Assembly (NCBI GenBank): GCA_958295645.1
Contig: OY282361.1
Location: 1,702,501-1,766,500 of the forward strand
Length of the DNA: 64,000 nucleotides
Direction of reading: 5' to 3'
Source of the DNA: Longimicrobiales bacterium
GTDB lineage: Bacteria > Gemmatimonadota > Gemmatimonadetes > Longimicrobiales > Gaopeijiaceae
In this document: in pieces, positions 1 to 10,844 of the stretch
How positions within the stretch are numbered: position 1 is the stretch's first letter
Layout of the letters: every line of letters begins with the position of its first letter
The notes under the pieces: generated by a model
Database searches by the model: none
What the model was told of the DNA's origin: nothing
What the model saw: the letters and a program-made list of their open reading frames with translations, nothing else
Position numbers and translations under genes: made by a program

Positions 1-819
1 CAGCACGCCGAGGAGGCCGTGTGCTTCTGCGTGCGCGAGGGCCTGGAGGTGATGTTCGTCACGGAGGACACCACGCGAGCCGACAAGGCAATGCTCCGAA
101 CCTTGTATGGCCACGCCATCGGCTGGGGCGCGCGGCGGATCTGCCTGTCGGACACGGTGGGCCACGCGACGCCGCACGGCGTGAGGGCGCTGGTCGAGTT
201 CGTGCGACGCGAGATCGTCGGCCCCTCCGGCGAGGAGGTCAAGATCGACTGGCACGGCCATCGCGACCGGGGGCTGGGCATGGCCAACGCCTTGGCCGCC
301 ATCGGGGCCGGGGCCGATCGCATCCACGCCACGGCGCTGGGCATCGGAGAGCGCGTCGGCAACGTGGAGATGGACCTGCTGCTGGTGAACCTGAGCTTGG
401 CGGGGGCGCACAAGGCCGACCTCACGCGCTTGGCCGAGTACTGCGAGCTGGTGTCGAGGGAGTGCCGCGTGCCCATCCCGTCCAACTATCCGGCGCTGGG
501 CGCGGACGCCTTCCGCACCGCGACGGGCGTGCACGCCGCCGCCATCGTGAAGGCGGAGGCGAAGGGGGCCCACTGGCTGGCCGACCGCGTCTATTCGGCG
601 GTTCCGGCGTCGGTGGTCGGCCGGCGCCAGGAGATCGAGATCGGCCCGATGTCGGGGATTTCCAACGTGAGGCACTGGCTGGCGCGCCGCGGCCACGACG
701 CGGACGACGAGGCGCTTTGCCAGCTCGTCTTCGACCGGGCGAAGGCGGTGGACCACACGCTGACGGAGGACGAGGTGCTCGCCGTCGTGGCGGAAGCGGA
801 GCGCAGGCGGGCGGGGTGA
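1..819 (+). CDS. LeuA/homocitrate-synthase family acyltransferase (5' truncated)
   Basis: The reading frame is open from the first base of the window, so the start lies upstream; about 272 residues remain. The visible part is the second half of an HMGL-like TIM barrel that condenses acetyl-CoA with a 2-oxoacid. Metal-binding DWHGHRDRGLG (two His) and the glycine-rich GIGERVGNVEMD are present. The protein ends soon after the barrel and a short subdomain, without a full LeuA leucine-binding regulatory domain, so it resembles short 2-isopropylmalate, citramalate or homocitrate synthases. The substrate cannot be fixed from this fragment. An isocitrate/isopropylmalate-type dehydrogenase lies 8.5 kb downstream but is not adjacent. 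The stop overlaps a possible GTG start of the response regulator. Confidence 0.8.
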   Translation, partial: QHAEEAVCFCVREGLEVMFVTEDTTRADKAMLRTLYGHAIGWGARRICLSDTVGHATPHGVRALVEFVRREIVGPSGEEVKIDWHGHRDRGLGMANALAAIGAGADRIHATALGIGERVGNVEMDLLLVNLSLAGAHKADLTRLAEYCELVSRECRVPIPSNYPALGADAFRTATGVHAAAIVKAEAKGAHWLADRVYSAVPASVVGRRQEIEIGPMSGISNVRHWLARRGHDADDEALCQLVFDRAKAVDHTLTEDEVLAVVAEAERRRAG

Positions 820-851
820 CGGACGGGCAGGCGGGCGGAGCGGGCGACGAA

Positions 852-1625
852 ATGGAGGAACGGGCCGCAGCAGGGACACAGGGACGGCGAACGGCCGGCC
901 GCGGCGAGGGCGCTCGCGGGAGGCCTCGCGTGCTCGTCGTGGAGGACGACAGCGACATCGCCGCCCTGATCGTGTACCACATGGTGAAGGCCGGGTACCG
1001 GGTGGAGACGGCGGCGAACGGCGCGGACGGGCTGGACTGCCTGAACCGCGAGTTGCCGGACTTGGTGGTGCTGGATCGCATGCTGCCCGGACTGCCGGGC
1101 GACGACGTCCTTCGGTCCATGCGCTCCAATCCGTCCACGCGGCCGGTTCCGGTGCTCGTGCTGACGGCGCGAAGCGACTCGGCCGATCGGATCGAAGGAT
1201 TGGAGATGGGCGCCGACGACTACCTCACGAAGCCCTTCGATCCGCGCGAGCTGCTCCTGCGCGCGGCGGCCATCCTTCGGCGGGCGCGCGACGGCGAGAC
1301 GGCCGACGAAGCCGAGCGCGTGCTGGCGGCAGGCGCCTTGCGCGTCCGCTTGGACGCCAGACGAGTCACGCTGGACGGCCGGGAACTCTCGCTCACCCCC
1401 ACTGAATTTCGGTTGCTCGCGAGCCTGCTTGAACGCCGCGGGCGGACCCAGAGCCGGCGCCGCCTCCTGGAGGACGCCTGGCCCGGCGACGCGAACGGCA
1501 TGCACCGGCCCGGGACCCGGACGGTGGACATGCACATCCGCCGCCTGCGCTCCAAGATGGGGCCGGCGGGAGAGTGGATCGAGACCGTTCGGGGGTTCGG
1601 CTATCGGTTCCGCAGGTCCGCGTGA
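852..1625 (+). CDS. phoB: PhoB-like phosphate response regulator
   Basis: OmpR/PhoB-family transcription factor, about 257 residues. The receiver domain starts near residue 27 (VLVVEDDSD acidic pair), with the phospho-acceptor Asp in VVLDRMLPG and the conserved Lys in YLTKPFDP. A winged-helix DNA-binding domain ends in VRGFGYRF. It should bind pho boxes when phosphorylated by the adjacent kinase. ATG at 852 is chosen; a GTG at 816 overlapping the previous stop (GTGA) is an equally possible start and would add 12 residues. Both choices leave an unusual basic, Gly/Arg-rich N-terminal extension before the receiver. Being first in a phoR-pst-phoU cluster makes the PhoB role secure. Confidence 0.9.
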   Translation: MEERAAAGTQGRRTAGRGEGARGRPRVLVVEDDSDIAALIVYHMVKAGYRVETAANGADGLDCLNRELPDLVVLDRMLPGLPGDDVLRSMRSNPSTRPVPVLVLTARSDSADRIEGLEMGADDYLTKPFDPRELLLRAAAILRRARDGETADEAERVLAAGALRVRLDARRVTLDGRELSLTPTEFRLLASLLERRGRTQSRRRLLEDAWPGDANGMHRPGTRTVDMHIRRLRSKMGPAGEWIETVRGFGYRFRRSA

Positions 1626-1665
1626 CGGAGCGGAGACGGGCAGCGGCGAAGAGGCCCGCGCGTTC

Positions 1666-3428
<1,763 letters not shown>

Positions 3429-3432
<4 letters not shown>

Positions 3433-4394
3433 GGGAGCGGCGGCGAGCAGTCCAGCGTGGTCGGCCGCGGTGCGGTTGGCGGCGGGGGTTCGCGGCATTC
3501 TCGGTTCTCTTGCAGGCCGGCTGTCAGGGCTCGGGGGACGTGGTGGTGGTGGACGGATCCAACAGCGTCCTTCCGCTCTCGGAGGCCGTCGCCGCGGCCT
3601 TCGCGGAGCGCCATGGCGGAGGCCGCGTCGCCCTGCGCTCTTCCGGGACGGGCGGCGGCTTTCGGCGGCTCTGCGACGGGGAGACCGACATCGCGACCGC
3701 CTCTCGTCCGATGTCGGCCCGCGAACGGGCGCGGTGCCGCGAACGAGGCGTCCGGCACGTGGCCCTCCCCGTCGCGCGAGACGGGGTGACGGTCGTGGCT
3801 CACTCGCGAAACGCCCTCGTCGCCTGCCTGGGCCTGGGCGAACTGAGACGCCTGTGGGCGCCGGGCAGCGAGGTCTCGACGTGGCGGGCGTTGCGGCCCG
3901 GCCTTCCGGCCCAGGCCGTCCGCCTGTACGCGCCCGGCTCCGACTCCGGCACGTTCGACTTCTTCACGCGAGTGGTGGTGGGGCGCGCCAAGGCCAGCAG
4001 GGCCGACTACGATCCCTCGGCCGACCACGAGACCATCGCCCGCGGCGTGGCGGGAACTCCCTGGGCGATGGGATACATGGGCTACGCTCACTACGCCGCG
4101 AACCGCCACGCCCTGCGCGCGCTGCAGGTGGACACCGGGGCGGGTTGCGTGGCGCCGTCGCCGAAGAGCTTCGCCGACGGAAGCTACAGCCCGCTCGTCC
4201 GCGAACTCCATCTCTACGTGGCCGAGGACGCGCTGCGGCGGCCCGCGGTCGGGCGCTTCGCGGGATTCTTCGTCGACGCCAGCCCGCGCTTGGCGCCCGA
4301 AGCCGGGTACGCCGCCCTGTCCGCAGCCCAATACGTGCGGAGCCGCGCCCTGCTGGCGGAGGCGACCCGGGCCGCGGAGCGCGGCTCCTCGTGA
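3429..4394 (+). CDS. pstS: PstS phosphate-binding lipoprotein
   Basis: Substrate-binding component of the phosphate ABC transporter, about 321 residues. The N-terminus is strongly basic, then FAAFSVLLQAGC gives a lipobox with the lipid-modified Cys near residue 32. The mature protein begins with the family pattern VDGSNSVLPLSEAVAAAF and carries RSSGTGGGF and SGTFDFF, the oxyanion-binding loops of PBP-like phosphate receptors. GTG at 3429 overlaps the phoR stop. The start is preceded by coding sequence rather than a strong ribosome-binding site, consistent with coupling. Identity is supported by the following pstC, pstA, pstB and phoU genes. Confidence 0.9.
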
Positions 4395-4395
4395 A

Positions 4396-5343
4396 GTGGC
4401 GGCCCGCATGGTCGCGCGAACCGTGACGCGCCCGCTCTTCTTGGAGGGGACCGGCGGGCCGGGAGCGCGCGCGGACCGAGTCGCGAGGCGCGTCTTTCTG
4501 GCCTGCGCCGCGCTGACCGGAGGCACGGCGGCGGTGGTCCTGGGCGTCCTGGCGGTGGGCGCCGCGCAGTTCTTCGCCGAGGCGCCGGCCGGCGGCTTCT
4601 TCGCCGGAACGACCTGGGCGCCGTTCGCCGAGGAGCCGCGCTTCGGGGTGTGGCCGCTGGTGGCCGCCACAAGCCGGATCACGATTGGCGCGATCTTGGT
4701 CGCGGCGCCTCTGGGGCTTTTGTCGGCCGTCTACTTGCAGCACTACGCGGGGCGGCGAACCGGCGCGGTCGTAGCGGCGGCCGTGGCGGCCCTGGCCAGC
4801 GTGCCCACGGTGGTCTTCGGGTACGTGGCGCTGAACGCGGCAACCCCGCTGCTCCGCTTGGTCTGGCCCGGCGCCGAGGCCTTCAACGGCGCATCCGCCA
4901 CGCTCGTCGTGGGCCTGATGATCGCGCCGACCGTCGCCTTCCTGGGCCGCGAAGCCCTGGCCGCGGTGCCGCCGGCCTACTTCCACGCCGGAATGGCGCT
5001 GGGGGCTTCGCGCGGGCGCGTCGTGGCCCTGGTCGTGGCGCCCGCCGCGGCGCGGGGAATCGCCGCCGCCGTCCTTCTGGCCATGGCGAGAGCCGTCGGC
5101 GAGACCATGATCGTGACGATGGCCGCCGGCAGCCACGCGGGGCTCGCCTGGAGCCCCCTTGAAGGCGTGCGCACGCTCACCGCGTTCGTCGCGCAGACGA
5201 GTCTGGGGGACATCGCCCCCGACGGCCCCGACTTCCGAGCCGTCGCGGCAGTCGCCGCGCTGCTGTTCGTCGTCACCTACGCCATGCACGCCGCCGGCAG
5301 GGCGTTGCTGGCGCGCCGCCCGGCAGGGAGCGCGCACCCGTGA
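4396..5343 (+). CDS. pstC: PstC phosphate permease subunit
   Basis: Integral membrane subunit of about 315 residues with roughly six hydrophobic helices. The first lies near residues 35-60 and is followed by a periplasmic loop. The binding-protein-dependent transport signature appears as GMALGASRGRVVALVVAPAA, the EAA loop that docks onto PstB. The frame opens with GTG at 4396, one base after the pstS stop; ATG at 4408 is a possible alternative. The stop overlaps the pstA start (GTGA). It forms the phosphate channel with PstA. Confidence 0.9.
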   Translation: MAARMVARTVTRPLFLEGTGGPGARADRVARRVFLACAALTGGTAAVVLGVLAVGAAQFFAEAPAGGFFAGTTWAPFAEEPRFGVWPLVAATSRITIGAILVAAPLGLLSAVYLQHYAGRRTGAVVAAAVAALASVPTVVFGYVALNAATPLLRLVWPGAEAFNGASATLVVGLMIAPTVAFLGREALAAVPPAYFHAGMALGASRGRVVALVVAPAAARGIAAAVLLAMARAVGETMIVTMAAGSHAGLAWSPLEGVRTLTAFVAQTSLGDIAPDGPDFRAVAAVAALLFVVTYAMHAAGRALLARRPAGSAHP

Positions 5344-6254
5344 CTCCGCCCGTCGCCGAACGATCCGCCTACCCCGTGTCGCCCACGATCCAGGCCGCCG
5401 CCAAGCCCATGCTTCCCGGCCGCCGCCGAGACTTCCTGGCCGGCGCTTCCCGCTTGGCGGCCGCGACCATGTTGGCCGCGGCGGCGGGCTTGGCCGGCGT
5501 GCTTGCGCGGGCCGTCTGGCAGGCCAACGGAGGGAGCGCGGACGGGACGCCGTACGCGGGAGGGGCCGGGTGGGAGACGATCGGCCCGGCGGTCGCCGGC
5601 ACCCTCTGGCTCGCGCTGGCGACCGCCGCGCTGGCCCTGCCCATAGGATTGGGGACGGCGTTGTACTTGGAGGAATACGCCCGTCCGAAGAGGCGGGCCG
5701 TCCGCGCGTTCCAAGCGGCCGTCGCTCACTTGGCCGGCGTGCCCTCGGTGGTCTACGGCGTCGCGGGTCTCGTCGTTCTGGTGCATGGACTGTCCGCCGG
5801 GCGCAGCATCTTCGCCGGAGGGCTGGCGCTGGCCGCGCTCGCTCTCCCCACCGTCGTCGCGACCTCCGCCGAAGCCATCAGGGCGGTCCCGGACGACCTT
5901 CGCACCGCGGCCTACGGCCTGGGCGCCACGCGCTGGCAGGTCGTCCGCCACCAAGTGCTCCCGGCGGCGGCGGCCCCCATCGCCGCAGGCGCCTGCGCGG
6001 CGATCACCCGCACCGCGGGCGAGGCCGCCCCCCTTCTCGTCCTAGGCGCAACCTCGTTCGCCACGTTCGCGCCCGCAGGCCCGGGCGACCCCCTCGTTTC
6101 GCTGCCCACGCAGGTGTTCGCCTGGGCCGTCCGCCCGCAAGCCGAGTTCGCCGCGCAAGCCGCCGGGGCCGCCATCGCCTTGTTGGCCATCCTCCTGGGT
6201 CTCAACGTCGCGGGCTTGTTCCTCCGCCGCCGACTCCGCAAAGTCCTTCCGTGA
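5340..6254 (+). CDS. pstA: PstA phosphate permease subunit
   Basis: Second phosphate channel subunit, about 304 residues with six predicted membrane helices. It contains TALYLEEYA, typical of PstA, and the EAA loop TAAYGLGATRWQVVRHQVLP for contact with the ATPase. The GTG start overlaps the pstC stop. The N-terminal 40 residues are polar and basic and precede the first helix (LAAATMLAAAAGLAGVLA). It ends 25 bases before pstB. Confidence 0.9.
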   Translation: MTPPVAERSAYPVSPTIQAAAKPMLPGRRRDFLAGASRLAAATMLAAAAGLAGVLARAVWQANGGSADGTPYAGGAGWETIGPAVAGTLWLALATAALALPIGLGTALYLEEYARPKRRAVRAFQAAVAHLAGVPSVVYGVAGLVVLVHGLSAGRSIFAGGLALAALALPTVVATSAEAIRAVPDDLRTAAYGLGATRWQVVRHQVLPAAAAPIAAGACAAITRTAGEAAPLLVLGATSFATFAPAGPGDPLVSLPTQVFAWAVRPQAEFAAQAAGAAIALLAILLGLNVAGLFLRRRLRKVLP

Positions 6255-6279
6255 TCGCCCCCTCCACCGACGCCCTGCC

Positions 6280-7065
6280 GTGACCGCCCACGATCCCCGG
6301 CCGGGCCCACCCACGGATGCCCCCGTGTTGTCCGCCGACCGCCTGTCCGTCCGCTTCGGCTCCAAGACGGCCCTCGCGGACGTGTCGCTCGACGTTCCGG
6401 CGCAGAAGATCGTGTCGGTCATCGGACGCTCGGCCTGCGGCAAGACCACGCTCCTGCGGGCGTTCAACCGCACCAACGAGATGATCGCGGGCGCTCGCAC
6501 CACCGGCACGGCGCGCTTCCACGGAACCGACCTGTACGGCCGGACGGTGGACCCCGTCGAAGTCCGGCGGCGCATCGGCATGATCTTCCAGCGGGCCACG
6601 CCCTTCCCCAAGTCCGTGTTCGACAACATCGCGTTCGGACCGCGCGCCGGCGGCTTCGCGGGCGACCTTCACGAACTGGCCGAGGAGGTGCTCACGTCCG
6701 CCGGACTCTGGGCGGACGTCGCCGGCGACTTGGACGCGCCTGCACTGGCCCTGTCGGCGGGGCAGCAACAGCAGCTCTGCATCGCGCGAACCCTGGCCGT
6801 CCGCCCGGACGTGCTCCTGATGGACGAACCAACGGCGTCGCTGGACCCCGCCGCAACCGCGCGCATCGAATCCCTCGTCCACTCCCTCAAGGCCACCTAC
6901 ACCGTCGTGATCGCCACGCACGACCTGTCCCAGGCCGCCCGCCTGTCCGACATGACCGCCTTCCTCGACGCCGGAGAACTCGTGGAGTACAGTCCAACGG
7001 CGACTCTCTTCACCAATCCAAGGACCCGGCAAGCGGAGGAATACGTGACGGGACGGACTTCGTGA
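6280..7065 (+). CDS. pstB: PstB phosphate ABC transporter ATPase
   Basis: ATP-binding subunit of about 261 residues. Walker A is GRSACGKTT, Q-loop IFQRATPFP, signature LSAGQQQQLCIAR, Walker B VLLMDEPTASLD and switch His ATHDLSQAARLSD. The usual PstB pattern is GPSGCGKST and LSGGQQQRLCIAR. Here the signature's second Gly is Ala and the following Arg is Gln, which is unusual for a strictly conserved ATP-contact motif; family membership is still clear. The GTG start lies 25 bases after pstA. It powers phosphate import and, with PhoU, signals to PhoR. Confidence 0.9.
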   Translation: MTAHDPRPGPPTDAPVLSADRLSVRFGSKTALADVSLDVPAQKIVSVIGRSACGKTTLLRAFNRTNEMIAGARTTGTARFHGTDLYGRTVDPVEVRRRIGMIFQRATPFPKSVFDNIAFGPRAGGFAGDLHELAEEVLTSAGLWADVAGDLDAPALALSAGQQQQLCIARTLAVRPDVLLMDEPTASLDPAATARIESLVHSLKATYTVVIATHDLSQAARLSDMTAFLDAGELVEYSPTATLFTNPRTRQAEEYVTGRTS

Positions 7066-7108
7066 AGCACGACGCGGGGGCGAAGGAAGGGCCGAAGGAG
7101 CCGGTCTG

Positions 7109-7918
7109 GTGAACGAGACGCCGGCAACGAGTCCCTTCGAGGCGGAACTGGGCCGCCTCCGCGAGCTGCTCCTGGACATGGGCGGACAAGCGGAGCGGCT
7201 CGTGCACATGGCGTTGGCCGGGTTGTCCGCGCGAGACCCGCGCCAAGCCAAGGCCGTCCGCAAAGCCGACGACGAAATCGACGCCTTGGAGATCGAAGTC
7301 GACGAGCGCGTGCTGGAGTTCCTGGCCCTGCAGCGCCCCATGGCGGGCGATCTGCGCTTCGTCTTCGTCGCGCTGAAGGCCTGCAACGACATCGAGCGCG
7401 TGGGCGACCACGCGGTGAACATCGCGAAGGCCTGCCGGCGAATCATCGGCCATCCTCCGTTGCCGGACATTCCGGAAGTATGGGAAATGGGGCGGCGGGT
7501 GCGCAGAATGCTGGGGTCTGCGCTGAACGCTCTCGCCAACCGGGACGCCGCCGCCGCCCGCCTGATCGCGGACGAAGACGAACAAGTGGACAGCATGCGC
7601 GGCTCCGCCTTCAGAATCATTATTTCCTACATGCTCGAACAACCGCGCTACATCAGTCCCGGCCTGGACACGATCCTCGTCGTGCAGAACTTGGAGCGGA
7701 TCGGCGACTTGGCTACGAACATCGCCGAGGACGTCGTGTTCCTGCTGGAAGGCAAGTCCATCAAGCACGCCAAGCTCGGGGACCGCGACGCGACGGAGGA
7801 GCGAACCCGCAACGAAGAAAACCTCCCCGCCGGCGACTCGCGCCAGGACGTCGCGGCGGCCGGGGCCGAAACAGAGGCGCCTCGGCACAGCCTGGACTCC
7901 CGGGGCGAAGAGTCGTGA
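7109..7918 (+). CDS. phoU: PhoU phosphate signalling protein
   Basis: Two-repeat helical bundle of about 269 residues. Repeat one contains VRKADDEIDALEIEVDERV and ACNDIERVGDHAVNIA; repeat two contains NLERIGDLATNIAEDVVFL. These D-x-E-R-x-G-D-x-x-x-N-I motifs bind metal clusters in PhoU and mark the family. The last 40 or so residues after the second motif are polar and longer than in short PhoU proteins. It represses PhoR-PhoB signalling when phosphate is plentiful. The stop overlaps the GTG of the downstream dehydrogenase (GTGA), so that enzyme may share Pho control. Confidence 0.9.
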   Translation: MNETPATSPFEAELGRLRELLLDMGGQAERLVHMALAGLSARDPRQAKAVRKADDEIDALEIEVDERVLEFLALQRPMAGDLRFVFVALKACNDIERVGDHAVNIAKACRRIIGHPPLPDIPEVWEMGRRVRRMLGSALNALANRDAAAARLIADEDEQVDSMRGSAFRIIISYMLEQPRYISPGLDTILVVQNLERIGDLATNIAEDVVFLLEGKSIKHAKLGDRDATEERTRNEENLPAGDSRQDVAAAGAETEAPRHSLDSRGEES

Positions 7919-8751
7919 ACACCGGCGAGAAGGAAGCGACCGGGCATCTTCTCGACGCTTTGGCCACCGAACCCGAACCGGCAACGGAGCCTTCTTCGCT
8001 CGAAGGCCGCGGTGCGCTCGTCACCGGAGGATCCAGGGGGATAGGAAGGGCGGTCGTCGTCGCGCTGGCGCAAAGCGGCGCCAACGTGGCCTTCAACTAT
8101 CTGGACACCGGCCCGGAAAGCCGCCAGAGCGCAGCCGAGACGAAGGACGAAGCCTGTGCACAGGGCGTCGAAGTCTTCGCCAGCGCGGGCGACGTGCGCG
8201 ACGCGGCAGCCGCGGAGGACTTCGTGGACGAAGCCCGCGGGCGCTTGGGAGGCCTGCACATCCTCGTCAACAACGCGGGCGTGGGGAGAGACCGGGCACT
8301 TTGGCACATGACGCCGGAGGAGTGGCGCACCGTCATAGACACGAACCTGTCGGGCGCCTTCTACTTCATTCGCGCGGTGGCCCCTCTGTTTCGCGCCCAG
8401 CAGTTCGGCAAGATCGTCAACATCTCCTCTGTTCACGGATTCTGCGCCGAATTCGGATTGGCCAACTACTGCTCGTCCAAGGCCGGCCTCGCGGGTCTCA
8501 CGCGAAGCGCCGCGACCGAACTGGGGCCGTCCAACGTCAACGTGAACGCTGTCGCGCCCGGCTACATCCGCACCACCGAACTGACCGCCCGGGTCCCCGC
8601 CGAGATCATGGACCGAGCCCGCGAGCGCAGCGTCCTGGGCCGGCTCGGCGACCCGCAGGACGTGGCCTCGGTCGTCCTCTTCCTCTGCTCGGAAGCGGCC
8701 CGCCACGTCACCGGCGTCGTGCTCCCGGTCGACGGCGGCTACCTCGTGTGA
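7915..8751 (+). CDS. SDR-family oxidoreductase (FabG-like)
   Basis: Classical short-chain dehydrogenase, about 278 residues. It has the cofactor motif [10 protein letters not shown] near residue 38, NNAG in [10 protein letters not shown], catalytic Ser in NISSVHG and the Tyr-Lys pair in YCSSKAGL. It ends with [10 protein letters not shown] as 3-oxoacyl-ACP reductase-like enzymes do. The GTG start overlaps the phoU stop; a 30-residue N-terminal extension precedes the Rossmann fold. The substrate is unknown. Placement at the end of the pst operon is unusual, and stand-alone FabG paralogues often act outside fatty-acid synthesis, including in polyhydroxyalkanoate metabolism; that role here is only a guess. 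Confidence 0.8.
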   Translation: MNTGEKEATGHLLDALATEPEPATEPSSLEGRGALVTGGSRGIGRAVVVALAQSGANVAFNYLDTGPESRQSAAETKDEACAQGVEVFASAGDVRDAAAAEDFVDEARGRLGGLHILVNNAGVGRDRALWHMTPEEWRTVIDTNLSGAFYFIRAVAPLFRAQQFGKIVNISSVHGFCAEFGLANYCSSKAGLAGLTRSAATELGPSNVNVNAVAPGYIRTTELTARVPAEIMDRARERSVLGRLGDPQDVASVVLFLCSEAARHVTGVVLPVDGGYLV

Positions 8752-8752
8752 C

Positions 8753-8776
8753 AAGGGCGGCGGCGCCGACGCCCTT
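8753..8776 (+). terminator. Candidate hairpin after the pst operon
   Basis: Two bases after the dehydrogenase stop, AAGGGCG is followed 10 bases later by its exact complement CGCCCTT. This is a GC-rich hairpin at the end of the phosphate operon. There is no T-run after it, so it may act as a weak or Rho-assisted terminator or an mRNA 3' end stabiliser. Confidence 0.35.
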
Positions 8777-8941
8777 TCGCGCGGTTCGGCCCAGCGCACC
8801 CCTCGTGCAGGTACGTCATCGGCGTGGTTAGCGTCGAGGCGGGCAGAGGCAAAGACCGGCCCAGACACGTTTATCTTTAGGCGTCAGGTCAGGTTCGCCC
8901 CCTCCCAGCCGCCGGCAGACGGTGCGCGAAATCCCACGCGG

Positions 8942-9394
8942 ATGACGGACAGAATTCACCGAACCGACGCAGAGTGGGGCGAGCATCTGACCTCCGAGCA
9001 GTTCCGGGTGACGCGGCGCGGCGGCACCGAACGAGCCTTCTCGGGCGAGCATTGGGATCGCAAGGACGACGGCAACTACCGGTGCGTCTGCTGTGGCCTG
9101 TCCCTCTTCGAGTCCGCCGACAAGTTCGATTCCGGCACGGGCTGGCCGAGCTTCCATTCGCCGGCGGCGCCGGGACGCGTGAGCGAGAGGGACGACAGGA
9201 AGTTCTTCCTGCGACGGACCGAGGCGGTGTGCGCCCGTTGCGACGCGCACTTGGGACACGTCTTCCCGGACGGGCCGCAACCGACGGGCCTCCGGTACTG
9301 CGTCAACTCGGCGTCGTTGAAGTTCGAGAGCGCCGAGGCCGCCGAGGCCGCTCCCGCGTCCGCGGGCGAACCGACCGCCGAGGACCATGAATAG
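8942..9394 (+). CDS. msrB: Peptide-methionine (R)-S-oxide reductase MsrB
   Basis: Repairs the R-epimer of oxidised methionine in proteins. It is about 150 residues long. Two CxxC pairs (CVCC and CARC) form the structural zinc site. The family core [10 protein letters not shown] is present, and the catalytic Cys lies in [12 protein letters not shown]. The ATG at 8942 comes after a 190-base gap holding the hairpin after the pst operon. The last eight bases overlap the start of the next gene. There is no signal peptide, so the enzyme is cytoplasmic. The C-terminal tail is Ala/Glu-rich and probably disordered. Confidence 0.92.
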   Translation: MTDRIHRTDAEWGEHLTSEQFRVTRRGGTERAFSGEHWDRKDDGNYRCVCCGLSLFESADKFDSGTGWPSFHSPAAPGRVSERDDRKFFLRRTEAVCARCDAHLGHVFPDGPQPTGLRYCVNSASLKFESAEAAEAAPASAGEPTAEDHE

Positions 9395-10421
9395 CGGTGC
9401 GCAAGGCGGCAACGTCGTCACCGTCATCGCGGGCGACGGAATCGGCGCCGAGGTCACGGACGCCGTCCTTCGGGTGCTGAACGCGGCGGGCGCGGGGCTC
9501 GAATACGATCGCCGGGAGGCCGGAGTCGGCGCCATTTCCGCGCACGGGACCCCCCTCCCGCAATCCACGCTGGACTCGATCGACGCCAACCGGGTGGCGC
9601 TCAAGGGGCCGCTGGCCACCCCGGCCGGATCCGGCTTCCGTTCCGTGAACGTGGCCATTCGCAAGCACTTCGACCTCTACGCCAACGTGCGCCCCGTGCG
9701 GACCATCGTTCCCGGCGGACGCTACGAAGACATCGACCTCGTGCTGATCCGCGAGAACACCGAGGGTCTCTACGTGGGGGTCGAGCACTTCATCGGCATG
9801 GAGGGCGATCCGAAGGCTGCGGCGGAATCGGTCATGATTACCACGCGCTTCGGCTCCGAGCGCATCGTGCGCTTCGCGTTCGACTATTCCCTCGCCCACG
9901 GCCGCAAGAAGGTGACGCTGGCGCACAAGGCCAACATCCTGAAGCACACGCAGGGCCTGTTCCTGGAGGTCGGCCAGCGCTTGGCGGGCGACTACGCGGG
10001 CCGGGTCGGCTTCGAGGACCGAATCATCGACGCCACCGCCATGTACTTGGTCCTCGACCCCTACCGCTTCGACGTGCTGGTCATGGAGAACATGTTCGGC
10101 GACATCCTGAGCGACCTGATGGCCGGCCTGGTCGGAGGACTCGGGTTCGCGCCGGCGGCCAACGTCGGGGAACGCCATGCGGTCTTCGAGGCCGTGCACG
10201 GTTCCGCGCCGGACATCGCGGGCCAAGGCGTGGCCAACCCCACCGGTCTTTTGCTCTCGGCCTGCCTCATGCTGGACCACCTCGGCCGCTCAGCGACGGC
10301 GAACCGCATCCGCGATGCCGTGTCCGTCGTGGTTCGCGGCGCCTTGGCGAGGACTCACGACATGGGCGGCGACGACGGCACCGCGGCCTTCACCAACGCC
10401 GTCGTGAGGGCGCTGGGTTGA
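9387..10421 (+). CDS. NAD-type isocitrate/isopropylmalate-family dehydrogenase
   Basis: Beta-decarboxylating dehydrogenase of 344 residues. It has GDGIGAEV at the N-terminus, the substrate loop [20 protein letters not shown], the catalytic-Tyr region [10 protein letters not shown], the Lys in [10 protein letters not shown], the metal Asp region [13 protein letters not shown], and the cofactor loop [12 protein letters not shown]. The S-x-N-x-x-[IL]R phosphorylation-loop style favours isocitrate dehydrogenase (NAD+) over 3-isopropylmalate dehydrogenase, but homoisocitrate or other 3-hydroxyacid substrates cannot be excluded. It overlaps msrB at the 5' end and the next gene at the 3' end (TTGA). 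Confidence 0.82.
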   Translation: MNSGAQGGNVVTVIAGDGIGAEVTDAVLRVLNAAGAGLEYDRREAGVGAISAHGTPLPQSTLDSIDANRVALKGPLATPAGSGFRSVNVAIRKHFDLYANVRPVRTIVPGGRYEDIDLVLIRENTEGLYVGVEHFIGMEGDPKAAAESVMITTRFGSERIVRFAFDYSLAHGRKKVTLAHKANILKHTQGLFLEVGQRLAGDYAGRVGFEDRIIDATAMYLVLDPYRFDVLVMENMFGDILSDLMAGLVGGLGFAPAANVGERHAVFEAVHGSAPDIAGQGVANPTGLLLSACLMLDHLGRSATANRIRDAVSVVVRGALARTHDMGGDDGTAAFTNAVVRALG

Positions 10422-10750
10422 CCGGCAGGGGCAACGGCTCTCCGGCCCCGAGCGAAGACAGCCTCTCCTGCGGGCGTTGCGGGCGCCCCTTCCCCGCCCC
10501 GGAACTCGACCGCCTCCTCTGGTGCGACGAATGCGTGGCCACGGCCCGCGCAACGGCGAGAAAGGCCGGATGGCTGGCCGGAACCGGCTTGGCCGCCGCG
10601 TTCGCGCTGTGGATCGCGCTCGTGCAGCAGCCGTCGCGGCTCGTGATGGGCGGCTGGGTCGGCGCCGTGCTGGCCACATGGTGGCTCGGAGGTCGAATCG
10701 GCCGCGAACTCTGCTTCGGCGTGTTGCGCTTTCGGGGCCGGCCCCGGTGA
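10418..10750 (+). CDS. Small zinc-ribbon membrane protein, unknown function
   Basis: 110 residues. An N-terminal zinc ribbon (CGRCGRPF then WCDECV, two CxxC pairs) is followed by two hydrophobic segments, AGTGLAAAFALWIALV and GGWVGAVLATWWLGG. The start is a TTG overlapping the dehydrogenase stop (TTGA), so it is probably translated only with its upstream neighbour. I do not recognise a named family. The layout suggests a small membrane protein with a cytosolic metal-binding head. Confidence 0.6.
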   Translation: MTGRGNGSPAPSEDSLSCGRCGRPFPAPELDRLLWCDECVATARATARKAGWLAGTGLAAAFALWIALVQQPSRLVMGGWVGAVLATWWLGGRIGRELCFGVLRFRGRPR

Positions 10751-10844
10751 CGACAATCCTGTAAAGCCCAGTTGCTGCTCCGGCAAGCGTTGCTTGACCT
10801 GTTGCCGAGAAACATACGGCGAAAAGCGTAGGACGAACAGAACC

